Positions 55,023 through 63,994 of a stretch of DNA of 64,000 nucleotides are shown piece by piece. Position 1 is the stretch's first letter. Every line of letters begins with the position of its first letter. The stretch comes from Candidatus Zixiibacteriota bacterium (GTDB lineage Bacteria; Zixibacteria; MSB-5A5; GN15; FEB-12), in assembly GCA_022571845.1 (NCBI GenBank), contig JACZXB010000005.1, positions 1 through 64,000 on the forward strand, read 5' to 3'. A model generated the notes under the pieces. The model saw nothing but the letters and a program-made list of their open reading frames with translations, was not told the DNA's origin and did not search any database. A program made the translations under genes and the position numbers.

Positions 55023-55125
55023 TGAAATAGAATAATACTCAGTATATCATTATACTATCGATTATAACGTACGGCTGTCAAATTTTGTTCAATTAGCAGT
55101 ATTGGCCAGACAACTTAGCTTTATT

Positions 55126-56088
55126 TTAACCGGCAGCTTTAGAGACAGTTTCTGTTTCCGCGGCTGTAGAACTGAAGAATTCAACGGTTCTCTTGAGGCC
55201 CTCAAGAAATCCTACCGACGGCTTATATCCGTGAGCGCCTAACTTGGAAATATCCGCATAAGAATGAAGTATATCTGCCTGCCGGGGGGGATCATATTTG
55301 GGCTCTACTTTTTTGCCCATAACATATCCCAGATTATCCAATAGCTGGTTAAGAGTGAACTGAGCGCCGCAGGCAACGTTATACTCAGTCCCCACGATTT
55401 CATCATTTGCGGCAGCAAGTAAATTAGCTTCTACGGCGTTATCGATATAAGTAAAATCGCGAGATTGTTCACCGTCGCCAAAAACAACCGGATTTTCACC
55501 ATTCATAATGGCTGATATGAATTTGGGAATCACAGCAGCGTACTCGCTGTCCGGATTCTGGTTGGGGCCAAATATATTGAAATACCTGAGAGATACAGTC
55601 GGGAATTTGTACAGTTCCCAGTAGACCCGGCAGTAGTGCTCGCCGGTCAGTTTAGTTACGGCATATGGAGAAAGCGGATGAGGCTCTAATTTTTCATGTT
55701 TAGGAAGAACTTCGGATTCACCATAAACTGAGGATGATGAAGAAGAGACAACTTTTTTGACTCCGGCGCGGCGACATGCTTCAAGCACGTACAAGGTTCC
55801 GTTTACGTTAACTTCGTTTGAAGCCAAAGGGTCCTTTATAGAACGTGGTACCGATGGCAGAGCGGCCAGATGAAAGACACAGTCGGCGTTCTGGACGGCC
55901 TCTGAAACTGTTTCAAAATCACAAATGTTGCCGCGGCGAATTTCTATTTTATCTGCTATGGCAGCTAAGTTCTCTTCGCGTCCGGAAGAAAAATTGTCCA
56001 AAATTCTAACCTTGTGACCATCTGCGACCAGTCTGGCAGCTATGTTAGAGCCAATAAATCCGGCACCGCCGGTAATCAAGTATTTCAT
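55126..56088 (-). CDS. NAD-dependent sugar-nucleotide epimerase/dehydratase
   Basis: A 320-residue extended short-chain dehydrogenase of the UDP-glucose 4-epimerase type. The NAD loop is TGGAGFIGSNIAARL (residues 6-20), LAALPSVPRSIKDPLASNEV is the family signature, and the catalytic pair is Tyr and Lys in SPYAVTKLTGEH. RYFNIFGPNQNPDSEYAAVI and FGDGEQSRDFTYIDNAVEAN complete the fold. It lies near a membrane glycosyltransferase gene (gap 96 bases), hinting at a role in envelope polysaccharide. The sugar is not determined. Confidence 0.92.
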   Translation of the reverse strand: MKYLITGGAGFIGSNIAARLVADGHKVRILDNFSSGREENLAAIADKIEIRRGNICDFETVSEAVQNADCVFHLAALPSVPRSIKDPLASNEVNVNGTLYVLEACRRAGVKKVVSSSSSSVYGESEVLPKHEKLEPHPLSPYAVTKLTGEHYCRVYWELYKFPTVSLRYFNIFGPNQNPDSEYAAVIPKFISAIMNGENPVVFGDGEQSRDFTYIDNAVEANLLAAANDEIVGTEYNVACGAQFTLNQLLDNLGYVMGKKVEPKYDPPRQADILHSYADISKLGAHGYKPSVGFLEGLKRTVEFFSSTAAETETVSKAAG

Positions 56089-56184
56089 TTAATCAAGTCT
56101 CTTTAATTTATTAAAGTTGGTGACTTCTGTTACTATTTCAATATCGGTTATTTTTGGTTAATCGTAAACAGGCTTTCTAAATTA

Positions 56185-57600
56185 TTATTTGTTGCCTTTG
56201 AGACGGTATAAATTATGCCGGATGCTCTCATTCGCGCCAAATTTCTTTACCAGTTCATATTCGCCAAGAAATACCGGGTTTTGAGCGAATCGGCCGGTAA
56301 TTCTGGAGGGGGCCGCTACCACCCAGTCCGGTCTGTTGTCCAGTATAAAGCCCAGATAATCCCTCTGCCTGTTATATGAGGCGGCAGACGGAGTTACCAG
56401 CCCGTCCCGGTCCAGAACATAGAGATTACTATAATAGCCGGTATTGCCAATATACCGGGCGGCTACTACAGCCTCCGGCTCAGCATTATCCCTGAGATAC
56501 AAGCCGATTGACTGATGGACACTTGTAAGATATTGGCCGTATTCTTGATAGTAGCTCAGCTGCCGGAAGCCATAGTAGCCCAAAGTCAGGCAGATAATGA
56601 CCCAGAATCCGATTGTCACAGGCCGGTAGAATTTTGCTCCGGCAAAAACTTTGTCCCACAAGAATGGCATAGAAGCAGTTGCCAGAAGCAGATAGACCGG
56701 ATATATCGGTACCGGATACCAGAAGAAAAGAGCAGTCTTGCTGAATGTAAAGAAGGCTATCATCGCCAAGAGCCAGATAATTTCGAATCTCCCAAAATTC
56801 TGCTTAGCCAGCAGCCACCAGGAGCCAAAGATAGCAGCCAGGCAAAGCAGCCAGCCCAGCGGATTATGCCAGCCCAATAGATAAACCAGTTTCTCTAAAG
56901 CAGAGTCCGTCTGGAGATGAGCATACAAAGCCAGCTTGCCGGTAATAGAGCCGGGGACAATCGATCCAAAATAAAAATATGAAAAGGCTAACCAGGGGAT
57001 AAGAATCGATAGAGGAATGATAAAGTAGGCAGAAATATTTCGTCTGTCTTGGTAGCAGTTTAGTGCAAATAAGAGAGCCAGCAGCAAAGCGCCTTCCGGC
57101 CGGGTCAGAGTGGCCAGCGTGGCCAGGGCTAAGCTGTAAATTCGCATTTTTCTAAATTGAAAATAGAAAGCAGCAATTATCAAAAGTGAAAAAAGAGCGG
57201 TTTCCATGCCGCTGGTGTCAGCAACAATAGAACGCGGCCACAGAATATATACAAGCAGGGGCAGCAGTGAAAATTTTCCAAATCTCAATCTTTGTGCAAA
57301 GCGATAAAGAATTATTGAAGTCAGCCCCGAACAGACAAGCGAGATAAGCAAGGCGGCGCTGTGGGCTGTTAACTTAAAAAGCATCAACAAAGAAATCAGA
57401 AAAGTGAACAACGGTGTGGTTGTGCCGAGTACTTTTTCGCCAATGTTGTAGACAAAGCCGTGGCCCGCTATAATATTTTCGGCGTAGCGGAAAGTAATAA
57501 GGGCGTCATCGGCAGTAAAACCTGACAGCCAATAAAAAGCGATTCTAATTATAACTGTGGCTAAGAAAATCAGTGCGAAAGTTGTTTTTTGAGAAGACAC
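56185..57600 (-). CDS. Membrane glycosyltransferase-like protein (GT39/arabinofuranosyltransferase-like)
   Basis: A 471-residue protein with about ten to eleven hydrophobic helices. The N-terminal loop carries TADDALITFRYAENIIAGHG and FVYNIGEKVLGTTTPLF, a DDA-Tx-RY-N motif shared by polyprenol-dependent glycosyltransferases (GT-C). The C-terminal 90 residues are soluble and periplasmic (YLRDNAEPEAVVAARYIGNT). It would use lipid-linked sugars and add them to an envelope acceptor. Donor and acceptor are unknown. Confidence 0.8.
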   Translation of the reverse strand: MSSQKTTFALIFLATVIIRIAFYWLSGFTADDALITFRYAENIIAGHGFVYNIGEKVLGTTTPLFTFLISLLMLFKLTAHSAALLISLVCSGLTSIILYRFAQRLRFGKFSLLPLLVYILWPRSIVADTSGMETALFSLLIIAAFYFQFRKMRIYSLALATLATLTRPEGALLLALLFALNCYQDRRNISAYFIIPLSILIPWLAFSYFYFGSIVPGSITGKLALYAHLQTDSALEKLVYLLGWHNPLGWLLCLAAIFGSWWLLAKQNFGRFEIIWLLAMIAFFTFSKTALFFWYPVPIYPVYLLLATASMPFLWDKVFAGAKFYRPVTIGFWVIICLTLGYYGFRQLSYYQEYGQYLTSVHQSIGLYLRDNAEPEAVVAARYIGNTGYYSNLYVLDRDGLVTPSAASYNRQRDYLGFILDNRPDWVVAAPSRITGRFAQNPVFLGEYELVKKFGANESIRHNLYRLKGNK

Positions 57601-57641
57601 GTTAAAAGTAAAACAGCCGGTTTTCTAAGACCAGCTTCTGG

Positions 57642-59039
57642 TTATTTTTTAAACGGCTTATGAAGTCCCTGTTCTCTTTCCGTCATATATTTTTTAGAAA
57701 TTTTAACGACTACTCCCGAAAGAGCAATCAGCCCGATCAGGTTGGGTATGGCCATCAGTCCGTTGGCGGTATCTGCAAAGGCCCAGACTGCCTGCAAATC
57801 AAAGCGGGCGCCTAAGAGAGTGAACAGAATATAGACCCACTTGTAAGGAAGTTTAGCCGCCGTTCCGCCTATATATTCAATTCCTTTTTCTCCATAATAA
57901 GACCAGGCTATTACCGTAGAAAACGCAAAAAGCATTATACCCACTACTACCATCCAGCGTCCGTAAATCGGCAAGCCCTGATCGAAAGCGTTCATTGTCA
58001 GAACAGCGCCGGTATCTCCGCTTGACCAAATACCAGTAGAAATAATCACCAGTGCAGTCATAGTACAAATCACGATTGTATCTATGAACGGTCCCAGCAT
58101 GGCCACTAAACCTTCGCGTACCGGTTCGTCAACTTTGGCAGCCGAATGCGCCATGGCTGCAGAACCCTGCCCGGCTTCGTTAGAAAACATACCGCGCCTG
58201 AGTCCCCAGGTAAATGTCATCCAGACGGTAGCGCCTCCGGCCGCGCCGCCTACTACCGCAGTCGGGTTAAAAGCGTGATAGAATATCAAATTGAAAGCCG
58301 GTATGACTTGCTCAAAGTTGATCACCAGAATAATAAGAGCGCTGACTACATATACCACAGACATGACCGGTACCAGATAGGAGGCGACCTTGCCGATTCG
58401 CTTTATACCTCCGATAATAACCATGCCCACCAGCCCGGCAGTTACAAAACCTATAATCCAGCGTACGGTGGTTTCGTTAGCGGGAGAAACTTCAAAGGCG
58501 TCAATGATCGAGTGTGCCATAGTGTTTGACTGCACCATATTGCCGGCGCCAAAGGCAGCTATGGCAGTACAGATGCCAAACATCCAGGCCAAAGGCTTAA
58601 AGTATTTAGGCATGCCATGTTCAATAAAGTACATCGGGCCGCCGCGGACGTTGCCGTCGGGGTCGATTCTGCGATACTTTACCGCCAGCGTGCACTCGGC
58701 ATATTTGAGCGCCATGCCAAAGAAAGCAGTGACCCACATCCAGAAAATTGCACCCGGACCTCCCCAATAAATAGCAATCGCCACACCTGCTATATTTCCG
58801 ATGCCTATGGTAGCCGAAAGCGCTGCAGATAATGCCTGAAAATGTGTAAGCTGGCCTTTGTGCGAGGGGTCGTCATATTTTCCGGTGGCGATGCCAATGC
58901 CGTGGGCGAAGCCGCGAACCTGAATCAATACTGTTCTGACCGTAAGTATCAGTCCGGCCGAAAGCAGGATCAAAGCCATGGGCGGGCCCCAGACAAAATC
59001 TGAGACTTCGGTTAAAAACGTATTGATAAGTTCTGCCAT
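57642..59039 (-). CDS. Sodium:alanine/glycine symporter (AGCS family)
   Basis: A 465-residue transporter from the ATG at 59039 (MAELINTFLTEVSDFVWGPP), about eleven helices; a longer frame from 59123 adds 28 residues that do not resemble the family. ALSATIGIGNIAGVAIAIYW with GGPGAIFWMWVTAFFGMAL is the AGCS core signature, and RRGMFSNEAGQGSAAMAHSA is the second. It imports small neutral amino acids with Na+. No regulatory riboswitch was recognised upstream, although AGCS genes often have one. Confidence 0.93.
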   Translation of the reverse strand: MAELINTFLTEVSDFVWGPPMALILLSAGLILTVRTVLIQVRGFAHGIGIATGKYDDPSHKGQLTHFQALSAALSATIGIGNIAGVAIAIYWGGPGAIFWMWVTAFFGMALKYAECTLAVKYRRIDPDGNVRGGPMYFIEHGMPKYFKPLAWMFGICTAIAAFGAGNMVQSNTMAHSIIDAFEVSPANETTVRWIIGFVTAGLVGMVIIGGIKRIGKVASYLVPVMSVVYVVSALIILVINFEQVIPAFNLIFYHAFNPTAVVGGAAGGATVWMTFTWGLRRGMFSNEAGQGSAAMAHSAAKVDEPVREGLVAMLGPFIDTIVICTMTALVIISTGIWSSGDTGAVLTMNAFDQGLPIYGRWMVVVGIMLFAFSTVIAWSYYGEKGIEYIGGTAAKLPYKWVYILFTLLGARFDLQAVWAFADTANGLMAIPNLIGLIALSGVVVKISKKYMTEREQGLHKPFKK

Positions 59040-59249
59040 GGTTGGTCGTAGATAACATATCTCGAATACTTGAGCAAGTGAAAAAAATCGTAATTCTTGC
59101 GCCAGGATTTGCAGCTGGCGCATATATCAATTGACCGATTGACAAGAAGTATTATGTTAAAAGTAATTGCGGCGGAATCTTGTGGCTTGTTTTCGGCGCT
59201 AACTAGCAATACTCATACATAGACCTGCCACCCAAAAAGGAGCAACTCA

Positions 59250-61514
59250 ATGGGTAATCGTTATTGCATGTTTGTTCTTGTATTTGTGCTTTTTCTTTGC
59301 GCTCAGACTTTCGCTACTTCCAGTTTAGAGCCACCGACTAATATAAGAATCACCAATATACCACAGCTCAATAACGAAGAGCAGGTATGGATCTGTCCCA
59401 CCGACAGCAACATCATAATAGCCAACTGGCGGGATTTTAGACACGGCTACAGACAAGTTGGAATAGGACGTTCGACCGATGGCGGTCAGACCTGGACCGA
59501 TTCACTTATCAGTATTGGCATGCAGATATTTTTTGGAGACTCAAAACAGTCCGACCCTACCATGACTGTTGACAGGCTCGGCAATTTCTATATGTCGGTA
59601 CTTGACTGGGACGCCTTTGGATTCACCGGTGGTTCCTATATCGCTTTTTATAAATCGACAGATAAAGGCGTTTCGTGGACCGGACCGGTGCCTCATCTAT
59701 CTGTAATCAATACAAGTGTTTTTGAAGACAAGCAGTTTATAACAACTGACCGCACAAACGGAGTGCATGATGGTAATTTGTACTGTGCCTGGGCAAGATT
59801 TAATGCCGCCACCGGCAGCGGACCAAATCGAATGGCCTTTGTTCGTTCAATAGACGGCGGAGCCTCATTTGAGGACACGATAATAGTCGCTCCCCCGCAG
59901 ACTTCGACCGGCTGCGGAGAATCCGGCATAAGCGCCGGACAGTTTCCGATACCGGTAGTTACGTCAAACGGAGATGTGCATGTTTTGTGGGCAGGCTGGG
60001 TGCTTGACTCTGGAGTTATCTGCACCGGATTTCAGGCCATCAAACATGTTGTCTCGACCGATGGAGGACAAACATTTAGTGCAGAAAATATTGTCAGCCC
60101 TGTATTCGGCTGGATGATAGCGAGCAATGGCACCAACACCTACCCGCAACCTGCCACGGATGCCGATATTACAGGAGGTCCTTTCGACGGCTTTATGTAT
60201 ACAGCCTTTACCAATATCGGTTCGGAAGATAATTTTCGAAGCGATGTTGATTTTGTACTCACAACAGATAACGGCGATACCTGGACTGAGAGAGTTCAGA
60301 TCAACGATGATGCCAACTCAGACCTGAATGAATCTTATCATCCCTGGCTGATTGTTAACGAAGAGGGAGTGATTATTGTAATCTTCTATGACACCCGCTT
60401 TGACGCACCTAACTATTTTCTCTTCGATCTTATGGCTGCCTATTCTTTTGACGGAGGCCAGACTTTTACCAGCAATCATCGTATTTCATCTGTTTCATCG
60501 AGCACTGCTGATTTAAAGAACTTAGCCGCCTTTGATCCAACTGAAATTAACAAGCCCGAGAGTAACACACCGATATTATCATCGTCTCGTGCCGGGCTAA
60601 TCGGCGAATATATAGGCGTGACGGCATTTCATGATAAAATAAACGCAGTCTGGACAGATTCACGAGACGGCAACTCCGAAGTTTACACTGCTAACTGGTA
60701 TCTGCCTATTTTAGAACCAAGGCTCCAAAGTCCTGGCGACGGCATTTTTACAAATACTAACCCAACTTTCAGCTGGGCCACAGCCTGGAAAAGCGACCAG
60801 GACAGATATCGTCTTGAAATTGCTGCTGATTCCAACTTTACATCTATACTCAGCACTTATTTACCTGATTCCAACTTCTTTTTGCCGATTATAGATATTC
60901 CCGAGGGCGACTACTTTTGGCGGGTGAAGTCTTTGACAATCTCTGGAACCGACAGCTCTGAGTATTCCGAAACAAGAACTTTGACCATCGATAGAACTGC
61001 GCCCGATGCAGTAACACTTTTGGCTCCTGCAAACAATTCAACCATTCTTGATTCAATTCCGGAATTTGACTGGAGCGATGTTACCGGAGGAGCGCCGGTT
61101 CTGTATGACTTGTATCTTTCAACAGACTCAAACTTTCCGGTAGGTGTCGGTACTACTCTGTATTCCGATTTGACTGAGTCAAACTTTGTGCCACTCGACC
61201 CGGTAGAGCCAAATGCAACGACTTACTGGAGAGTTGTCGCACGCGACTTGGCAGGTAATGGCTCGACATCAGAAACGTTTTCGTTTACTTACGCTATCTT
61301 CTTCTGTGGTGACGCCAACAATGACGGTTCGGAAATTCCCAACATTCTCGATTTGACTTTCCTGGTAGACTTCATCTTCCGGGGAGGTCCGCCGCCGGAT
61401 ATCCCTGCCGCCGGCGATCTGGACGGCTCCGGCGGCAACCCGAACATACTTGATTTGACGGCAATGGTTGATTTCATATTCCGTGGCGCCCCCTTGCCGA
61501 CCTGCGGCTTGTGA
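59250..61514 (+). CDS. Secreted Asp-box propeller protein with dockerin-like tail
   Basis: A 754-residue protein with a signal peptide (about 23 residues). Six Asp-box (BNR) motifs of the form SxDxGxTW are visible: STDGGQTWTD, STDKGVSW, SIDGGASF, STDGGQTF, TTDNGDTW and SFDGGQTF, as in sialidase-type propellers. From about residue 490, two fibronectin-like beta modules follow. The end has FCGDANNDGSEIPNILDLTF and LVDFIFRGGPPPD, then a second repeat ending IFRGAPLPTCGL. It is likely a surface glycan- or protein-binding protein; sialidase activity is not shown. Confidence 0.82.
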   Translation: MGNRYCMFVLVFVLFLCAQTFATSSLEPPTNIRITNIPQLNNEEQVWICPTDSNIIIANWRDFRHGYRQVGIGRSTDGGQTWTDSLISIGMQIFFGDSKQSDPTMTVDRLGNFYMSVLDWDAFGFTGGSYIAFYKSTDKGVSWTGPVPHLSVINTSVFEDKQFITTDRTNGVHDGNLYCAWARFNAATGSGPNRMAFVRSIDGGASFEDTIIVAPPQTSTGCGESGISAGQFPIPVVTSNGDVHVLWAGWVLDSGVICTGFQAIKHVVSTDGGQTFSAENIVSPVFGWMIASNGTNTYPQPATDADITGGPFDGFMYTAFTNIGSEDNFRSDVDFVLTTDNGDTWTERVQINDDANSDLNESYHPWLIVNEEGVIIVIFYDTRFDAPNYFLFDLMAAYSFDGGQTFTSNHRISSVSSSTADLKNLAAFDPTEINKPESNTPILSSSRAGLIGEYIGVTAFHDKINAVWTDSRDGNSEVYTANWYLPILEPRLQSPGDGIFTNTNPTFSWATAWKSDQDRYRLEIAADSNFTSILSTYLPDSNFFLPIIDIPEGDYFWRVKSLTISGTDSSEYSETRTLTIDRTAPDAVTLLAPANNSTILDSIPEFDWSDVTGGAPVLYDLYLSTDSNFPVGVGTTLYSDLTESNFVPLDPVEPNATTYWRVVARDLAGNGSTSETFSFTYAIFFCGDANNDGSEIPNILDLTFLVDFIFRGGPPPDIPAAGDLDGSGGNPNILDLTAMVDFIFRGAPLPTCGL

Positions 61515-61548
61515 TTTTTGCTTACTGCAAATACAAATTTTGATCACG

Positions 61549-61577
61549 AAAAAACCCCGGCATTGCGCCGGGGTTTT
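61549..61577 (+). terminator. Terminator after the Asp-box gene
   Basis: AAAAAACCCCGG and CCGGGGTTTTT pair around CATTGCG. It follows the stop codon by 35 bases and lies between converging genes. Confidence 0.9.
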
Positions 61578-61629
61578 TATTGATAATTGTAAACGGCAGA
61601 TTTGTTGTTCTGCTACAGCTATTTTCTTA

Positions 61630-62526
61630 CTAAGATTCTATATCAATCGTGTTTGTCTGAGTAGAGGTAAGTTCGTTATACATCTTCAAGAACTTGTCGT
61701 AGGCTGTGCCATTTCCGCTTGGTTCGGAAAGCTCGGGTAGTATCGAAGTTTCCTCAAGCGAAGCGATAAGAGCTTCCATTTCACTCTCGAAACTTGCTAT
61801 TAGATTTGCAATAAATGCTTCACCGTCTATAACCGCTTCTTCTTCAGTCGCCGGTTCATCCACAGAAAATTCAGTTGTTGTCTGTTCACCTTCGGGGGCA
61901 ACAACAGCAGTAAACTCGATAACACCTTCGGGTTCGGTTGTCTCTGCGGTGGTCGTTTCTTCGCCAATACCCAGTGCACTATTTAAGGCTTCAATAAGAG
62001 CATCGAAATCCGACTTAAGTTTTGCAATTGCATCATCGGTTGTGGCTGATTCTACAGTTGCAGAAAGTGTTGCAGTTGTAGTCTCGCCGGAAATAAAGGC
62101 GTTCAGACTATCCGTTATACTTGCAATCGTTTCTTCATCAAGGCCGTCTGTGGTCAGAAAAGCTTCTACTTCGCTAGATATTGTACTGGTAATTTCAGTT
62201 ATTTCGGCAGCTGTGACTTCGGCGAGACTGGCAGCTTCGAGTGCGGCTATTTCTTCCTGGAAGTTTATGCGAAGGCGTACATCCGAAACGCCTCTAAAAT
62301 GACCGCTGAGCAGATTCTTGATAACACCTTTTTGTCCGTCATCTTCTTCGTCACCTATCAAGACAACAGTTTCGGTTGCAGCAGCGTTTTCCGGTTCCTG
62401 GCTGGCTTCTTCGGTTTCTGCTACCGCAGCTTCGCCGTCGTCAGATGCGACAGTCGGTTCTTTTGGTTCGGTATTTAGAACTGTGTAACTGCTTATTACT
62501 GTAGAGTCAATCGATGTAATACTCAT
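61630..62526 (-). CDS. Acidic Thr/Glu-rich protein of unknown function
   Basis: A 298-residue protein from the ATG at 62526, which has GGGGACCCTACAA before it; an in-frame ATG 108 bases earlier precedes a terminator and is unlikely. The product begins MSITSIDSTVISSYTVL and is strikingly rich in Glu, Thr, Ala and Ser, with two matching segments (STISSEVEAFLTTDGLDEET and AFISGETTTATLSATVES). The C terminus is helical, reminiscent of repeats in surface or filament-associated proteins. No signal peptide was found. The function is unknown. Confidence 0.55.
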   Translation of the reverse strand: MSITSIDSTVISSYTVLNTEPKEPTVASDDGEAAVAETEEASQEPENAAATETVVLIGDEEDDGQKGVIKNLLSGHFRGVSDVRLRINFQEEIAALEAASLAEVTAAEITEITSTISSEVEAFLTTDGLDEETIASITDSLNAFISGETTTATLSATVESATTDDAIAKLKSDFDALIEALNSALGIGEETTTAETTEPEGVIEFTAVVAPEGEQTTTEFSVDEPATEEEAVIDGEAFIANLIASFESEMEALIASLEETSILPELSEPSGNGTAYDKFLKMYNELTSTQTNTIDIES

Positions 62527-62632
62527 TTGTAGGGTCCCCTGTTTATAAAATGAACAATCGTCTTCATTTTTTATCGACAATTCCTTGAGATTCTTTGATA
62601 AAAGCTTGCGATTAATTTGGAATATTTTTCCC

Positions 62633-62667
62633 ACAAAAAAACCCCGGCTGTGACACCGGGGTTCCTT
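62633..62667 (-). terminator. Terminator after the Cys/Met-rich exported protein gene
   Basis: ACCCCGG and CCGGGGT form a stem with loop CTGTGACA (62641-62662); on the minus strand six T residues follow. It is about 45 bases from the stop codon at 62707. Confidence 0.88.
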
Positions 62668-62706
62668 TGTTTAGTCTTCTTGACTTAGCTGATTTGCTTA
62701 GTCGTT

Positions 62707-63192
62707 TTAACCTTCCTCGCTGTCGCCGTTGGCCGCTTCCATCTTGGCCAGTTCGTCTATGGTTTTCTGAGCAAAGACATGAATTTCCTCAACTATCTTT
62801 TTATCGGTTGAAGTCATTAGTGAAACTTTACCGGCCTTGGTCGAAAAATGCTCCTTGTTAACTCCAGCCTTAGCCAGTTCGCCATGTCTGGTGCAGAACC
62901 CGCAGAGATACATTTCTTCGCCGGCTTTCAGTTTTTCCACGGTCTCCATCATAGTTTTATGGGAGGCTTCATATTTCTCTTTGTAGCCGTCGGCAATAGT
63001 AGTCACAGTCATCATGCCGTTTTTAGTCAGGTAATGATCCCAGGTCATGTTTTCCATCAGACCTTCCTGCGCCATCATTCCTGTGCACATTTCACATTTT
63101 TCCAGGTCAAACCAGGGTTTATCATCAGCGACAACAAATGCAGCAACTGCTATTACCATCGCCAAAAGCAACCCAATTCTCAATGCTTTCAT
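62707..63192 (-). CDS. Exported Cys/Met-rich protein of unknown function
   Basis: A 161-residue protein with a signal peptide (cleavage near VVADD). It has two CxxC motifs, EKCEMCTGMM near residue 34 and YLCGFCTRHGE near residue 97, plus several methionines (MMAQEGLMENMTW, NGMMTV) and His residues. The pattern suggests a metal-binding or redox-active periplasmic protein, though no family was recognised. The C terminus is a charged helix. It precedes rpsD on the same strand but with its own terminator. Confidence 0.6.
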   Translation of the reverse strand: MKALRIGLLLAMVIAVAAFVVADDKPWFDLEKCEMCTGMMAQEGLMENMTWDHYLTKNGMMTVTTIADGYKEKYEASHKTMMETVEKLKAGEEMYLCGFCTRHGELAKAGVNKEHFSTKAGKVSLMTSTDKKIVEEIHVFAQKTIDELAKMEAANGDSEEG

Positions 63193-63320
63193 TTTCCTCT
63201 CCTTGTAATTGTTATTCTCAAAGATTCGTGAGTTGTTAAAAATCCATTCACTTTTTTTCTTGAGTACTTATAAATTTAGCTGAATTGAGCTCTACTATGC
63301 AAGCAAATTTTACTCGGCAG

Positions 63321-63352
63321 AAAAAAAGCCCGAATATTGTGGTATCCGGGCC
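63321..63352 (-). terminator. rpsD terminator
   Basis: GCCCGAATA and TATCCGGGC form a stem with one mismatch and on the minus strand seven T residues follow. It is 25-56 bases after the rpsD stop codon. Confidence 0.85.
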
Positions 63353-63376
63353 TTCGTAAACTATGTCAGAAAGCTG

Positions 63377-63994
63377 TTATAGGCGTCCGTAAAATTCGAT
63401 AAAGAAGCGTTTTTCAAAGGGAAACGGGACATTATCCACACCCGGTTCTTCGTTTAAGAGTCCGACCGGATTTCCGCCTTCAATAACTTTCCCCAGATAA
63501 TCTGGCATATCCAGGCGGGGGTTGCTTCTGGCCTGCAGAAAGCTGCCGGAACTATAGCCTTTTTTAGTCAAACTGACGCGGTCCCCTTTTTTCAAAATAT
63601 AAGAGGGAATATTAACTTTTTTGCCGTTTACCAAAACGTGTTTGTGAGAAACCAGTTGTCTGGCCGAGGGCATGCTGGGGGCGAAACCAAGCCTGAAAAC
63701 ATTGTTGTCGAGTCTGCGCTCAAGCATACCGCAGAGCGTATCTACCCATTCGCGCTCACGGTATTTCTTTGATACTTTGATCCATTTACGAAGCTGGCCT
63801 TCGCGAATGCCGTAGTGAAACATCAATTTCTGCTTTTCACGCAGGCGGATGCCATAATCTGAAACTTTTCGGCGCATTCTCTGGCCGTGCTGACCGGGAC
63901 CGTAGTTGCGTTTCTCCAGCGCACCCGGTTTGCCCAATCCGGGCAATTCTACATTCAGCCGGCGCTGAATCTTAAACTTGGAACGGTTCCCCAT
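63377..63994 (-). CDS. rpsD: 30S ribosomal protein S4
   Basis: A 205-residue S4, which nucleates 16S rRNA folding and borders the mRNA entry site. GPGQHGQRMRRKVSDYGIRL, EKQKLMFHYGIREGQLRKWI, LERRLDNNVFRLGFAPS and the S4 RNA-binding domain RQLVSHKHVLVNGKKVNIPS are present. The N-terminal zinc-finger cysteines of some S4 proteins are absent (C- form). The start codon ATG at 63994 is 6 bases from the window end, so upstream context is cut off; neighbours such as rpsK or rpoA are not seen. Confidence 0.96.
   Translation of the reverse strand: MGNRSKFKIQRRLNVELPGLGKPGALEKRNYGPGQHGQRMRRKVSDYGIRLREKQKLMFHYGIREGQLRKWIKVSKKYREREWVDTLCGMLERRLDNNVFRLGFAPSMPSARQLVSHKHVLVNGKKVNIPSYILKKGDRVSLTKKGYSSGSFLQARSNPRLDMPDYLGKVIEGGNPVGLLNEEPGVDNVPFPFEKRFFIEFYGRL

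Noticed and set aside
61706-62302. Ser/Val-rich plus-strand frame of 198 codons
   Set aside because: It is the antisense reflection of the Thr/Glu-rich unknown protein at 61630-62526, which has a ribosome site and is flanked by terminators.
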